Positions 54,070 through 61,869 of a stretch of 64,000 nucleotides of DNA are shown in pieces. A program made the translations under genes and the position numbers. The notes beneath the pieces were generated by a model that did not search any database, was not told the DNA's origin, and saw only the letters and a list, made by a program, of their open reading frames with translations. Source of the DNA: Variovorax sp. YR216 (lineage in GTDB: Bacteria; Pseudomonadota; Gammaproteobacteria; Burkholderiales; Burkholderiaceae_C); NCBI RefSeq assembly GCF_900107745.1, contig NZ_FNRO01000001.1:744001-808000 (forward strand). The letters run 5' to 3'. The first letter of the stretch is position 1; each line of letters opens with the position of its first letter.

Positions 54070-55495
54070 ACAAGCCCTGCAGATACCAGTGCACTTCGGC
54101 GTCGGCGAAGCGGGTCGGCACACGTTCGCGATAGATCCACACCAAGCCGGCCTCGGGGCTTTCGGCGACGTAGTAGTCGCGCACCGCCGGGTGGCCGCCG
54201 TCTTTCATTCCGCCCCACCAACCGGCTTCGACACGCTGCGGGCCGATCAGCTTGCGTAGCGGGCCGCGGTAACAGGGGCGCTCGCCGTCCATGTCGAGCC
54301 TCAAAGGCTTGGGCAGAAGCCATGTCGGGTAGATCGCATCCGGCTGGGATGGCGCGGTGGCTGCGCGCTCCTTCTTTTTCTCTTTCTTTTCCTGCGGCCG
54401 ATTTCCCGACAAGGCCGGCTGCCACGTCTGCGTGCGCTCGGCGCGACGATCGGCATGCGGCACGGGCACCAGCACCTGCTGTGGGCCGAGCCGGGCGCTC
54501 AGCCGCTCGACCATTTCATGCAGCTTGTCGCCCTTGCGGTTGTCCTCCGGCAGGAAGCTGGTGCTGGCGCCGGCCCACGGATCGGTTTCGAGGGAGCGCA
54601 GCCGCAGCCAGCTCGCGGGCGCGGCCAGCGTGGTGAGCGCGAGTTTCTCGGCCAGCAGGCGGCGCAGGTGTGCCATGTCCTGCGTGGGCTCGGCAGTGCG
54701 CACGGTGATGTGCTGGTTGGGCGGCAGGTCGACGCCGTTGAAGCGCTTGAGGTCGAGCGTCCATTGCAGCTCGATCGCACGCGCGCCGCGCTGACGTGCG
54801 CGCAGCCAGATCGAAAGCGCCGCGAGCAGGCGGTTGGCCGACCACATGAGTTCGCCCGCGTTCTCGGCCAGCGCGGGCAACTCCAGCTTCTGCTCGAACA
54901 CGTCGGGCAGTTGGAGCCAGACATGGGTTTCGGGGCGCTGCCCCCAGGCCACGTCGAGCGCCTCGCGCAGCGCCGCGCCGAAACGCCGCGTGAACCCGCC
55001 GCGCGGCAAGGCGGCCACGTCGCCCCAGGTCCGGCAGCCCAGACGCGCGAGCAGGTCGAGGTGATCGCGCGCGGCGCTGAGCGTGTCGAGCGGCAGGCCG
55101 GCGGGCATGTCGTCGGGCCGGCGCTCGCCGCGCACGAAAAGCCGCAGGCGCGCAAGCGCCTCCAGGCTGGTGGCCCCTTGTGCGCCCAGCAGACGCGCGT
55201 CGGGCGCAGGGTGGGTGGCGGAAATCTGGCGCATGAGACTCAGCCGTCCGCCCCAGAGCCGTTCGCAGGCGGCGACTTCGAGCATCAGGGCTTCGTCCTG
55301 CCAGACGACATGCGGCGTGAACTGCAGCGCCCACCAGCCCAAGGCTTCGGCGGTCGGCATGAGCGCAGCCAACTCCAAGGTACCCGCGGAACCGGCTTCG
55401 CCGGGCCGCAGGGGTGCGCCCCCTTGAGGGGGTGCAGAGCCACACGAAGTGGGCGAGGCTGGGGGTGGTTCAAGCCTCAAGGCGATCCAGTGCAT
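54062..55495 (-). CDS. imuB: ImuB, inactive Y-family polymerase adaptor, carrying a translated repeat
   Basis: 477 residues. Y-family features include LMLEVAACERLWGGRLSL, the helix-hairpin-helix LLARLGCRTWGDVAALPRGGFTRRFG and a little-finger-type domain. As in other ImuB proteins, the catalytic acidic residues are absent. Residues ~10-38 (PASPTSCGSAPPQGGAP, then LRPGEAGSAG) are encoded by an in-frame copy of the dispersed repeat, directly after MHWIALRLEP and before the normal family sequence resumes. ImuB links ImuC to the beta clamp. Overlaps imuA by 26 bases and imuC by 8 bases. Confidence 0.85.
55383..55465 (-). repeat. Dispersed repeat, copy 4, in frame within imuB
   Basis: On the minus strand it reads ccccagcctcgcccacttcg at the head, a C-run/G-run hairpin (cccccttgaggggg seen on the plus strand) and cggcccggcgaagccggttc at the tail. 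It is nearly identical to copy 1 apart from the hairpin loop. It adds about 28 codons without a frameshift or stop. Confidence 0.8.
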
Positions 55496-56264
55496 GGCGT
55501 CCTTCCTTCCATGCGTCGATGCTGACCACGGTCGCTGAATCGGCCGCTTCGGGCACCGGCGCGCCCTGCTGCAGGCGCAGCTTGCGGCGCACGCGCGCGG
55601 CGGCGAGCAAGGCGCTCATGCGCTCGCTGCGCGCCGGCGCCATCACCGGCGTCGCGAGCGGCGGGCCGCGCCGCTTGAGGATGTGGACCGCGACCTGCCC
55701 CGGATCAGCCGCGCTGCGCACGATGTGCAGCCGCAGCCGCGCGGGCGAAGCCGATGGCGCCGCCGTCTCGGGCCGGCAGACGAAAAGCAGCGCCTCGTGC
55801 TGCGCCGCCGCGAGTTGCAGCCGCCGCAGCTCGCCGACCCGGGCCTGCGGCAGCCAGGCCAGCACCGCACCCACGTCGGCGCAGCGCAAAGCCTGCTCGC
55901 AGGCCCACAGGCGCGCGGCCGGCGCGTCGCTGCGGACCCACATCAGCGACTCGGGCGCAAGCCCATGCGCGGCCAGCGAGGCGCCGAAGGGCTCGCAGGG
56001 CGCGCCGATGAGCACCACTGGCCCGCCGCGCGCTTGCACCGCCTGCACGAGGCCGGGCAGCAGCAGCGGCCAGATCGGGTCCTGCGGCGCGGTCTGCAGC
56101 AGCTCCGTCATCGCGCCGACCGGCCAGCCGCCGCCGGGCAGCTCGGCATCGAGTGCGGCGTGGCCGGTGCCGATGACCTGCGCGTCGGCGCTGCCGAGTT
56201 CGTCGGCATGCCAGACGCCATGGCGGGCGGCAGCGGAAAAGGAGTCGAGAAAAGGCAAGCCCAT
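55470..56264 (-). CDS. imuA: ImuA, RecA-like translesion synthesis accessory protein
   Basis: 264 residues, RecA/SulA-like. Patterns: VWHADELGSADAQVIGTGHAALDAELPGGGWPVGAMTELLQ, then RGGPVVLIGAP, with the Walker A lysine region lost, as usual for ImuA. The C-terminal part (ALLAAARVRRKLRL) is basic. It acts with ImuB and ImuC in SOS mutagenesis. First gene of the imuA-imuB-imuC operon, with a LexA box 13 bases upstream of its start codon. Confidence 0.85.
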   Translation of the reverse strand: MGLPFLDSFSAAARHGVWHADELGSADAQVIGTGHAALDAELPGGGWPVGAMTELLQTAPQDPIWPLLLPGLVQAVQARGGPVVLIGAPCEPFGASLAAHGLAPESLMWVRSDAPAARLWACEQALRCADVGAVLAWLPQARVGELRRLQLAAAQHEALLFVCRPETAAPSASPARLRLHIVRSAADPGQVAVHILKRRGPPLATPVMAPARSERMSALLAAARVRRKLRLQQGAPVPEAADSATVVSIDAWKEGRHALDRLEA

Positions 56265-56276
56265 GATGCAGTTTTA

Positions 56277-56292
56277 CTGTATTTTTATACAG
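56277..56292 (-). promoter_or_regulatory. LexA box of the imuA-imuB-imuC operon
   Basis: CTGT-ATTTTTAT-ACAG matches the proteobacterial LexA consensus CTGT-N8-ACAG exactly in both arms. It lies 13 bases upstream of the imuA ATG, inside an A/T-rich promoter patch, so LexA binding would block transcription until SOS induction. Confidence 0.85.
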
Positions 56293-56397
56293 CATTTCTG
56301 CACCTGATTAGAGAATTTTCTTGTAATCCCGAGCAGCCATCCCGGGAACCGCGAGAAGCCTGCGCAAGCATGCAGTCCGCTCCGGATACTGCGTCCG

Positions 56398-57423
56398 ATG
56401 ACCGATGCAGGCGCCCTCCTCCTCACGCGCGCCCGGCTGCTGCGGCTGGGCGCGGCGCTGTGTGCCGGCACCGCCATCCCCACCCTCGCGCAGCAGCAAC
56501 AGCCGCCAGGCAGGTCCCGAATGAACACTCGCCCCATTCCCTCGACGAAGGAAGCCTTGCCGGTGGTCGGCTGCGGCACCTGGCTCGGCTTCGACAAGCG
56601 CCCCGACACGCCCGAATACCAGCGATTGGCGGGCGTGCTCGATGCGCTGTTCGCGGCCGGCGGCGCGGTCATCGACAGCTCGCCGATGTACGGCCGCTCC
56701 GAGGAAACCACCGGCGAGCTGCTGGCCGCGTCGAGCCAGCACGCCAAGGCCTTTTTTGCCGCCGGGCCGCCCCAAGACGAAAAGCACCCCCTCGGGGGGC
56801 AGCGAGGACACGAAGTGCCGAGCGTGGGGGCCTTCCTCGCGACCAAGGTCTGGACCTCGGGCCGCGAAGCCGGCATCGCGCAGATGGAGCAGTCCTTCAC
56901 ACGGCTGCGCACGCAGCGCATGGACCTGATGCAGGTGCACAACCTCGTCGACTGGCGCACGCACCTCGCGACGCTGCGCGGCTGGAAGGACCAGGGCCGC
57001 GTGCGCTATATCGGCATCACGCACTACACCGCCTCTGCGTATGGCGAGGTTGAAGCGGTGCTGCGCGCGCAGAAGCTCGACTTCCTGCAGATCAACTATT
57101 CGCTCGACGCGCGCGACGCCGAAAAACGCCTCCTGCCGCTGGCCGCCGAACGCGGCGTGGCGGTGATCGTCAACATGCCCTTCGGCGGCGGCGGGCTGCT
57201 GCGCCGCCTGCGCGACAAGCCGCTGCCCGACTGGGCCGCGGAGATCGGCTGCACGAGCTGGGCGCAGGTGCTGATCAAGTTCGTGCTGAGCCACCCGGCC
57301 GTGACCTGCACCATCCCCGGCACGAGCCGCGCCGAGCACATGGCGGACAACGCGGCCGCCGGCGCGGGGGCGATTCCGGATGCGGCGTTCTGGCAGCGCC
57401 ACGCCGCGTCGCTGGCGGCCTAG
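56398..57423 (+). CDS. Aldo/keto reductase with export-type signal and a translated repeat
   Basis: 341 residues. A hydrophobic N-terminus (RLLRLGAALCAGTAIPTLA) looks like a signal or Tat-type leader. A translation start at Met42 (56521) would give a cytoplasmic form. AKR features: VIDSSPMYGRSEETTGELLA, MDLMQVHNLVDW, VRYIGITHYTASAYGE, LDFLQINYSLDARDAE and TIPGTSRAEHMADNAAA. The usual His and Tyr active-site residues can be placed. Residues ~122-145 (AGPPQDEKHPLGGQRG, then HEVPSVGA) are encoded by a dispersed repeat placed between KAFFA and FLATKVW. The catalytic Lys in FLATK is directly behind it. Substrate unknown. Confidence 0.78.
   Translation: MTDAGALLLTRARLLRLGAALCAGTAIPTLAQQQQPPGRSRMNTRPIPSTKEALPVVGCGTWLGFDKRPDTPEYQRLAGVLDALFAAGGAVIDSSPMYGRSEETTGELLAASSQHAKAFFAAGPPQDEKHPLGGQRGHEVPSVGAFLATKVWTSGREAGIAQMEQSFTRLRTQRMDLMQVHNLVDWRTHLATLRGWKDQGRVRYIGITHYTASAYGEVEAVLRAQKLDFLQINYSLDARDAEKRLLPLAAERGVAVIVNMPFGGGGLLRRLRDKPLPDWAAEIGCTSWAQVLIKFVLSHPAVTCTIPGTSRAEHMADNAAAGAGAIPDAAFWQRHAASLAA
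56761..56830 (-). repeat. Dispersed repeat, copy 5, in frame within the aldo/keto reductase gene
   Basis: Diverged member in reverse orientation: on the minus strand cccccacgctcggcacttcg, then a hairpin with C-run and G-run (gccccccgaggggg), then a gcggcccggc tail. It keeps the gene's frame. Compared with imuB, the host gene reads this repeat in the opposite orientation. Confidence 0.65.
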
Positions 57424-57673
57424 AAGCCGCCTCAAACACCGCTCAGAGACCCGTGCGAGTCGCAAGGGCATCGCCTCGCGGGCGATGGCTTTTGCGCCGC
57501 AGCATCAAACAACAACACGAATTGGATAATCTTTTCTCAAATTCAAACTTTGAAGATAGAAATATTCCGTTAATCACGTACGTAGGGTATTTCATCACCA
57601 TTTCGAAGAGCAATCCGAATACATTCGTCGCCCAGTCGAACACACATCTTTCGCACCGCAGGGAGACACATCA
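57424..57673. other. Intergenic region with terminator and A/T-rich promoter region
   Basis: After the terminator hairpin at 57469, the stretch 57500-57660 is strongly A/T-rich against the window average and must hold the promoter of the amino acid permease gene. I see no gene in it; a minus-strand open frame covering it looks spurious. Confidence 0.6.
57469..57493 (+). terminator. Intrinsic terminator after the aldo/keto reductase gene
   Basis: CATCGCC-tcgcg-GGCGATG followed within two bases by GCTTTT. The 7-bp perfect GC stem with a short T-run 46 bases past the stop codon fits a Rho-independent terminator. Confidence 0.6.
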
Positions 57674-59077
57674 ATGAGCAGCCATTTCGAGACGATCTCG
57701 AACCGGGAAAAGGGCCTTCACAAATCGCTCACCGCCGGCCAGATGGCCATGATCGCGATCGGCGGCGCCATCGGCACCGGCCTGTTCCTCGGCAGCGGCT
57801 TCGCGATCGGCATCGCGGGCCCGAGCGTCCTGATCAGCTACACCATCGGCGGCATCATTGCGCTGCTCCTGATGGGCTGCCTTGCCGAAATGACGGTGGC
57901 CCACCCCACCTCCGGATCGTTCGGCGCCTATGCCGAGCACTACATCGGCCCGTGGGCCGGCTTTCTTGTGCGCTATGCGTACTGGGCCTGCGTCGTGCTG
58001 GCCGTCGGCACCGAGGTCACCGCCGTCGGCGTCTACATGGCCTACTGGTTCCCGTCCGTGCCGCAATGGATCTGGGTGGTGGTGTTCTCGCTCGCGCTGG
58101 TCGTGGTCAACGCGATGAGCGTGAAGTCCTTCGGCTTCGTCGAGTACTGGTTCTCGATGATCAAGATCGCGGCCATCGTCGGCTTCATCCTGATCGGCGC
58201 CTACGTGGTGTTCGGCTCGCGTCCGGCCGGCGTCGGGCTCGAGAACTACACCGCGCACGGCGGCTTCTTTCCCAACGGCATCTGGGGCACCTGGGTGGCG
58301 GTGGTGGTGGCGATCTTCAGCTACATGAGCGTCGAAACCATCGCGGTCGCCGCCGGCGAAGCGCAGGACCCGGAGCGTGCGGTCACCCGCGCCTTCCGCG
58401 CGACCCTCGTGCGGCTGGTCGTGTTCTATCTCGCGTCGATCTTCCTGATGCTGGCCATCGTGCCGTGGAACGCCGCCAGCGCCGACAAGAGCCCCTTCGT
58501 GAAGGTCATGGAAATCATCGGCATCCCCGGCGCGGCCGCGGTCATCAATTTCGTGGTGCTGGTCGCCGCGCTGTCGGCGATGAACAGCCTGCTCTACATC
58601 TCCACCCGGATGATGTTCAGCCTTTCGCGCGCGGGCCATGCGGCGAAGCGCTTCGGCCGCGTGAGCGCCAACGGCGTGCCGGTGGATGCGCTCGGCGTCT
58701 CGTGCGCCGGAATCGCCGTCGCCACGCTGCTCAGCGTCGTCGCGCCCAAGGAATCCTTCGGGCTGATGATGGCCATCTCGATGTTCGGCGCGATGTTCAC
58801 CTGGTTCATGATCTTCGTGACGCACGCCTTCTTCCGCCGGGCCTGGGTCGCGCAGGGCAACGCGCCGCTCGGCTTCCGCATGTGGGGCTTCCCGTGGCTC
58901 ACGCTGCTCGGCGCAGGGCTGATGTTGGCGATCCTGGTCACGACGTACTTCACGCCGATGTTCAGGCTGACGCTGATCGTCGGCGTGCCCTTCCTGCTCG
59001 CGCTGCTGGCAATCTACTGGCTACGCTATCGCCCGCGGAAGGCGCAGGAAGCGGCCGGTTCGCTGATGCGCAACTGA
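57674..59077 (+). CDS. Amino acid permease, APC superfamily
   Basis: 467 residues with about twelve transmembrane helices. The AAT-family pattern is present: KSLTAGQMAMIAIGGAIGTGLFLGSG, LAEMTVAHPTSGSFGAYAEHYIG and FSYMSVETIAVAAGEAQDPERAV. It resembles GabP/CycA/ProY-type permeases for neutral amino acids or GABA. It has an AGGGAG ribosome site and appears to be a single-gene unit behind an A/T-rich promoter region. The specific substrate cannot be told from motifs. Confidence 0.88.
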   Translation: MSSHFETISNREKGLHKSLTAGQMAMIAIGGAIGTGLFLGSGFAIGIAGPSVLISYTIGGIIALLLMGCLAEMTVAHPTSGSFGAYAEHYIGPWAGFLVRYAYWACVVLAVGTEVTAVGVYMAYWFPSVPQWIWVVVFSLALVVVNAMSVKSFGFVEYWFSMIKIAAIVGFILIGAYVVFGSRPAGVGLENYTAHGGFFPNGIWGTWVAVVVAIFSYMSVETIAVAAGEAQDPERAVTRAFRATLVRLVVFYLASIFLMLAIVPWNAASADKSPFVKVMEIIGIPGAAAVINFVVLVAALSAMNSLLYISTRMMFSLSRAGHAAKRFGRVSANGVPVDALGVSCAGIAVATLLSVVAPKESFGLMMAISMFGAMFTWFMIFVTHAFFRRAWVAQGNAPLGFRMWGFPWLTLLGAGLMLAILVTTYFTPMFRLTLIVGVPFLLALLAIYWLRYRPRKAQEAAGSLMRN

Positions 59078-59203
59078 CCTGCGACGAACACCTCACGCCG
59101 TCGGGGAAAGCGGTGGCCACGCTGATGCGCGGCCCAGCGCTTCGTAGAAGGCGACGCGACGGCACGCTGCCTCGCCGCGTGCCTAGCACTGGCGCGACGT
59201 CTC

Positions 59204-59653
59204 TCAGCGCCTGGGATCGGGACGCGGGTCGAGCGGACACATCGGAACGGCACGCTCGGGCAAGGGCGAATCCTGCCAGTCGGGCAAGTCGCGCTTTTTG
59301 TAGGACTCCAATGTTGGATACGCACGCAAGGCCCACATCGAGGGCGGTTCACGGGTTTCCTGCTGAATCTCCAGGACCTCGAAGCCGCAATGTTTGCTGG
59401 GCTTCTCGATCTTGACTGCGATCCGTGGAAGTTCATTCTTCTCGGCAACATCCAGCACCTTGTAAGGGCTGCGTTTGCAGCTATTCCACGTTGCGTGCCA
59501 TTCAACGGTTTTCGCGCGGAGGAATACAGCGCCGCCGCAACCGCGACTCCAAGGTCTGTAGACACCAATGTAGGGTGCGGCTGCGTCAGGCACTGTGGCG
59601 CTCGCAATGGTGGAAAAGAGGAAAAGCCCGATCGATCCGGTGACCGTCTTCAT
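59204..59653 (-). CDS. Exported small protein, putative immunity partner
   Basis: 149 residues with a Sec signal peptide (TGSIGLFLFSTIASA, cleavage near 19). The mature part has four cysteines (CGGAV, NSCKRS, KHCGFE, PMCPL) that could form two disulphides, and no known motif. Its ATG overlaps the stop of the lytic-enzyme gene by four bases, so the two are translationally coupled. A periplasmic protein coupled to a signal-less cell-wall enzyme is the classic look of a type VI effector-immunity pair, but no VgrG or PAAR gene is nearby. Confidence 0.6.
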   Translation of the reverse strand: MKTVTGSIGLFLFSTIASATVPDAAAPYIGVYRPWSRGCGGAVFLRAKTVEWHATWNSCKRSPYKVLDVAEKNELPRIAVKIEKPSKHCGFEVLEIQQETREPPSMWALRAYPTLESYKKRDLPDWQDSPLPERAVPMCPLDPRPDPRR

Positions 59654-60372
59654 TGCGCCCCCGCCTTGCGAATCGCGTCATAGGCGTACGCGAGTTTCTT
59701 TCGATAGAGCGGATCGCCCCCGCCGTTGTAGTAGTACGCAACCTGCACCGGATCAATGAACTTCCAGCCGGTCACCACCTTCTTGAACGACGCCTTCTGG
59801 TACTTCAGCACTTGTCCGGCCCTCAAGACGTGGTCCGCTGGATTGTGCTTCTTCAGCACCTCCACCGTCGTGCCTTTGGCTTTCGCAATCCGGTCGAGGC
59901 TATCGCCAGGACCCACAGTGACTTCATAGACGTGGCTGTCCTGGTCCAGGACTGTTTGAAACTCGAAGTTCGCCATTCGCATCAGCAGGTACCCGACGCC
60001 AGCCTTGATGTTTTCGCGCGGATTGCTTCTTACCGCACTCTGGCTTACGTAGGTGGCTGACGGAAGAATGAGTTCGCCACCCTCTTGCCGACCGAACAGG
60101 GCGCTCAATCCAGGATCGGCGGCAAATTCACCAATCTGCATCGGCCGCGTCTTCCACTTCTTGACGCCCGGGCCAGTTTCAACCCACAGCATCGCTTTGA
60201 CCAAGCGCCAGTCCAACTGGAAATAGCGCGGCGTGCTGCGCCCGAGATGCATGTTGTACTCACCTACGACTTGCTTGATGACCAGGTCGTATTCGTCCCA
60301 TCTCGAGTCGGCGCCATCCACCCCGCGCCGCCAGCTTTCATATCCTTCCGAACGGGCAATCGTAGTTGCCAT
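59650..60372 (-). CDS. Lytic transglycosylase-like protein with an embedded LysM domain, no signal peptide
   Basis: 240 residues. The SLT-like pieces are WRLVKAMLWVETGPG with candidate catalytic Glu65, RPMQIGEFAADPGL, NIKAGVGYLLMRMANFE and, near the end, VAYYYNGGGDPLYRKKLAYAY. Between the last two lies a LysM domain (VYEVTVGPGDSLDRIAKAKGTTVEVLKKHNP, about 149-191). So LysM is inserted within the glycosidase fold. No Sec signal is visible, so it must stay inside or leave by another route such as T6SS. It is coupled to the exported protein gene downstream. Confidence 0.7.
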   Translation of the reverse strand: MATTIARSEGYESWRRGVDGADSRWDEYDLVIKQVVGEYNMHLGRSTPRYFQLDWRLVKAMLWVETGPGVKKWKTRPMQIGEFAADPGLSALFGRQEGGELILPSATYVSQSAVRSNPRENIKAGVGYLLMRMANFEFQTVLDQDSHVYEVTVGPGDSLDRIAKAKGTTVEVLKKHNPADHVLRAGQVLKYQKASFKKVVTGWKFIDPVQVAYYYNGGGDPLYRKKLAYAYDAIRKAGAQ

Positions 60373-60503
60373 GTTTTTATCTCCCTGAATGAACTCCGTG
60401 CACCGCGCAGCGGAGCGAACGGCAGGATAGCGCAGGCGCTCGGCGCGCTAGATAGACTCGCCGGCACGCGCGACGATCGAATCGCGCACGTCCAGGGAAA
60501 CCC

Positions 60504-60851
60504 ATGCTCAACACCGCTCTCGCCCGCGTCCACATGGTGATGGCCGCGCTCTATTTCGTCGTATGTGCCGGAATCGTTCTGAAAGTGCTCCATACGGGCG
60601 GCAAGGCGCAGATGGAGGCAGTGATCATCCTCACGCTGATCTTCGCGCTGCCGGTCGGCCTGCATGCCCTCGCTTTCGCCGGCGTGCGGCAAGGCAAGTC
60701 TTGGGCGCGCGGCCTGTCGCGTGCCGTTGGCATCCTCCTGCTGCTCAGCATTCCCATCGGCACCATCATCGGCATCTTCATCCTGCGCAGGACGCGCGGC
60801 GCGGATTGGGAAGCCGGCGCGACCGGCACCTCTCCACCGGCGCGTTCGTAG
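60504..60851 (+). CDS. Small membrane protein of unknown function
   Basis: 115 residues with three hydrophobic segments (VMAALYFVVCAGIVLKVL, AVIILTLIFALPVGLHALAFA and AVGILLLLSIPIGTIIGIFIL) and a hydrophilic C-terminus. AGGGAAA ribosome site before the ATG. I do not recognise a family with certainty. It is a single gene, convergent with the Bug receptor gene. Confidence 0.65.
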   Translation: MLNTALARVHMVMAALYFVVCAGIVLKVLHTGGKAQMEAVIILTLIFALPVGLHALAFAGVRQGKSWARGLSRAVGILLLLSIPIGTIIGIFILRRTRGADWEAGATGTSPPARS

Positions 60852-60885
60852 CCGGCAGGCGCCCGAGCGGACGCACCCGCGCGCC

Positions 60886-61857
60886 CTACTCGAACTTCAC
60901 GTTGTGCTCCCGCACCGTCGCGCCGAAGGCGTCGTACTGCACGCGGAAGAAGTCCCTGAACTTCTCGGGGCTCATGCCGTAGCCCTCGAAGCCCTGCTGT
61001 GCGAGCTGCTTGCGCACTTCGGGTCGCTGGAGCGTGTTCTGCAACTCGCGCGAGAGCCTGTCGGTGATGGCCTGCGGCAACCCCGGTGGTCCGAAGAAGC
61101 CGGCCCACGGCGTGATGGTGAGCTTGCCGAGCCCGAGTTCGCCGCCGGTCGGCACATCGGGCAACAGGTCGCTGCGGTCCGGCAGCAGCGTGACCAGCGC
61201 CCGGATGCGCCCGTCCTTCACGTAGGCCGGCGCGAGCGTGCCGGTGGTGAACATCATCTGCACCTGGCCTCCGAGCAGATCGGTCATCGCCTGCATGTCG
61301 CCCTTGTAGCGCGCATTCACCACCTTGCGATCGCCCAGCAGTTGCAGCATCGCCAGCTCCGAGGCGCTGTTGCTCGACGCGGAGTTGTACGCGCCGGGCT
61401 TCGCCGCGATCAGCGCGAGCAGCTCGTTCACGCTCTTGGCCGGCAGGCTCGATGGAACGACCAGGAACATCGAGAACTGGCCGGCCGAGCTGATCGGCGT
61501 GAAGGCCTTGAACGGGTCGTACGGCGGCGTCGGCCGCAGCGTGGGCGCGGCGACCATCGCCGTGTTCGTGCCCATCAGCAGCGTGTAGCCGTCGGGCTTC
61601 GCGGACGAGGTGGCCTGCGCAGCCAGCACGCCGTCGGCGCCCGGCCGGTTGTCCACGATCACCTGCTGGCCGAGTTGCTTGGACAGCCCGTCCGCGATGA
61701 TGCGCGTGAGTGCATCCGCGCCGCCGCCGGGCGCGAAGCCGACGATGAGGCGGATCGGCTTCTGGGGATATGCCTCATCGGCACCTGCCGCGAGGGGCAG
61801 GCTCGTCAATGCGGCCGCACCCCACAGGGCCGCGGCGGTCAAGGTTCTGCGTCGCAT
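60886..61857 (-). CDS. Bug-family TTT substrate-binding receptor
   Basis: 323 residues. Signal peptide (TLTAAALWGAAALTSLPLAAGA), then YPQKPIRLIVGFAPGGGADALTRIIADGL, VIVDNRPGADGVLAAQA and DGYTLLMGTNTAMVAAP, the signature of TctC/Bug receptors. It follows the IlvD/Edd gene by 12 bases, so it probably binds the sugar acid or related carboxylate degraded by that operon. No TctAB permease genes are in the window. Confidence 0.9.
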   Translation of the reverse strand: MRRRTLTAAALWGAAALTSLPLAAGADEAYPQKPIRLIVGFAPGGGADALTRIIADGLSKQLGQQVIVDNRPGADGVLAAQATSSAKPDGYTLLMGTNTAMVAAPTLRPTPPYDPFKAFTPISSAGQFSMFLVVPSSLPAKSVNELLALIAAKPGAYNSASSNSASELAMLQLLGDRKVVNARYKGDMQAMTDLLGGQVQMMFTTGTLAPAYVKDGRIRALVTLLPDRSDLLPDVPTGGELGLGKLTITPWAGFFGPPGLPQAITDRLSRELQNTLQRPEVRKQLAQQGFEGYGMSPEKFRDFFRVQYDAFGATVREHNVKFE

Positions 61858-61869
61858 GGTCTCGTCCTT

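Noticed and set aside
57443..57643. A small minus-strand frame (66 codons) in the A/T-rich gap before the permease gene
   Set aside because: It covers the terminator and promoter region, has no ribosome site and no family pattern.
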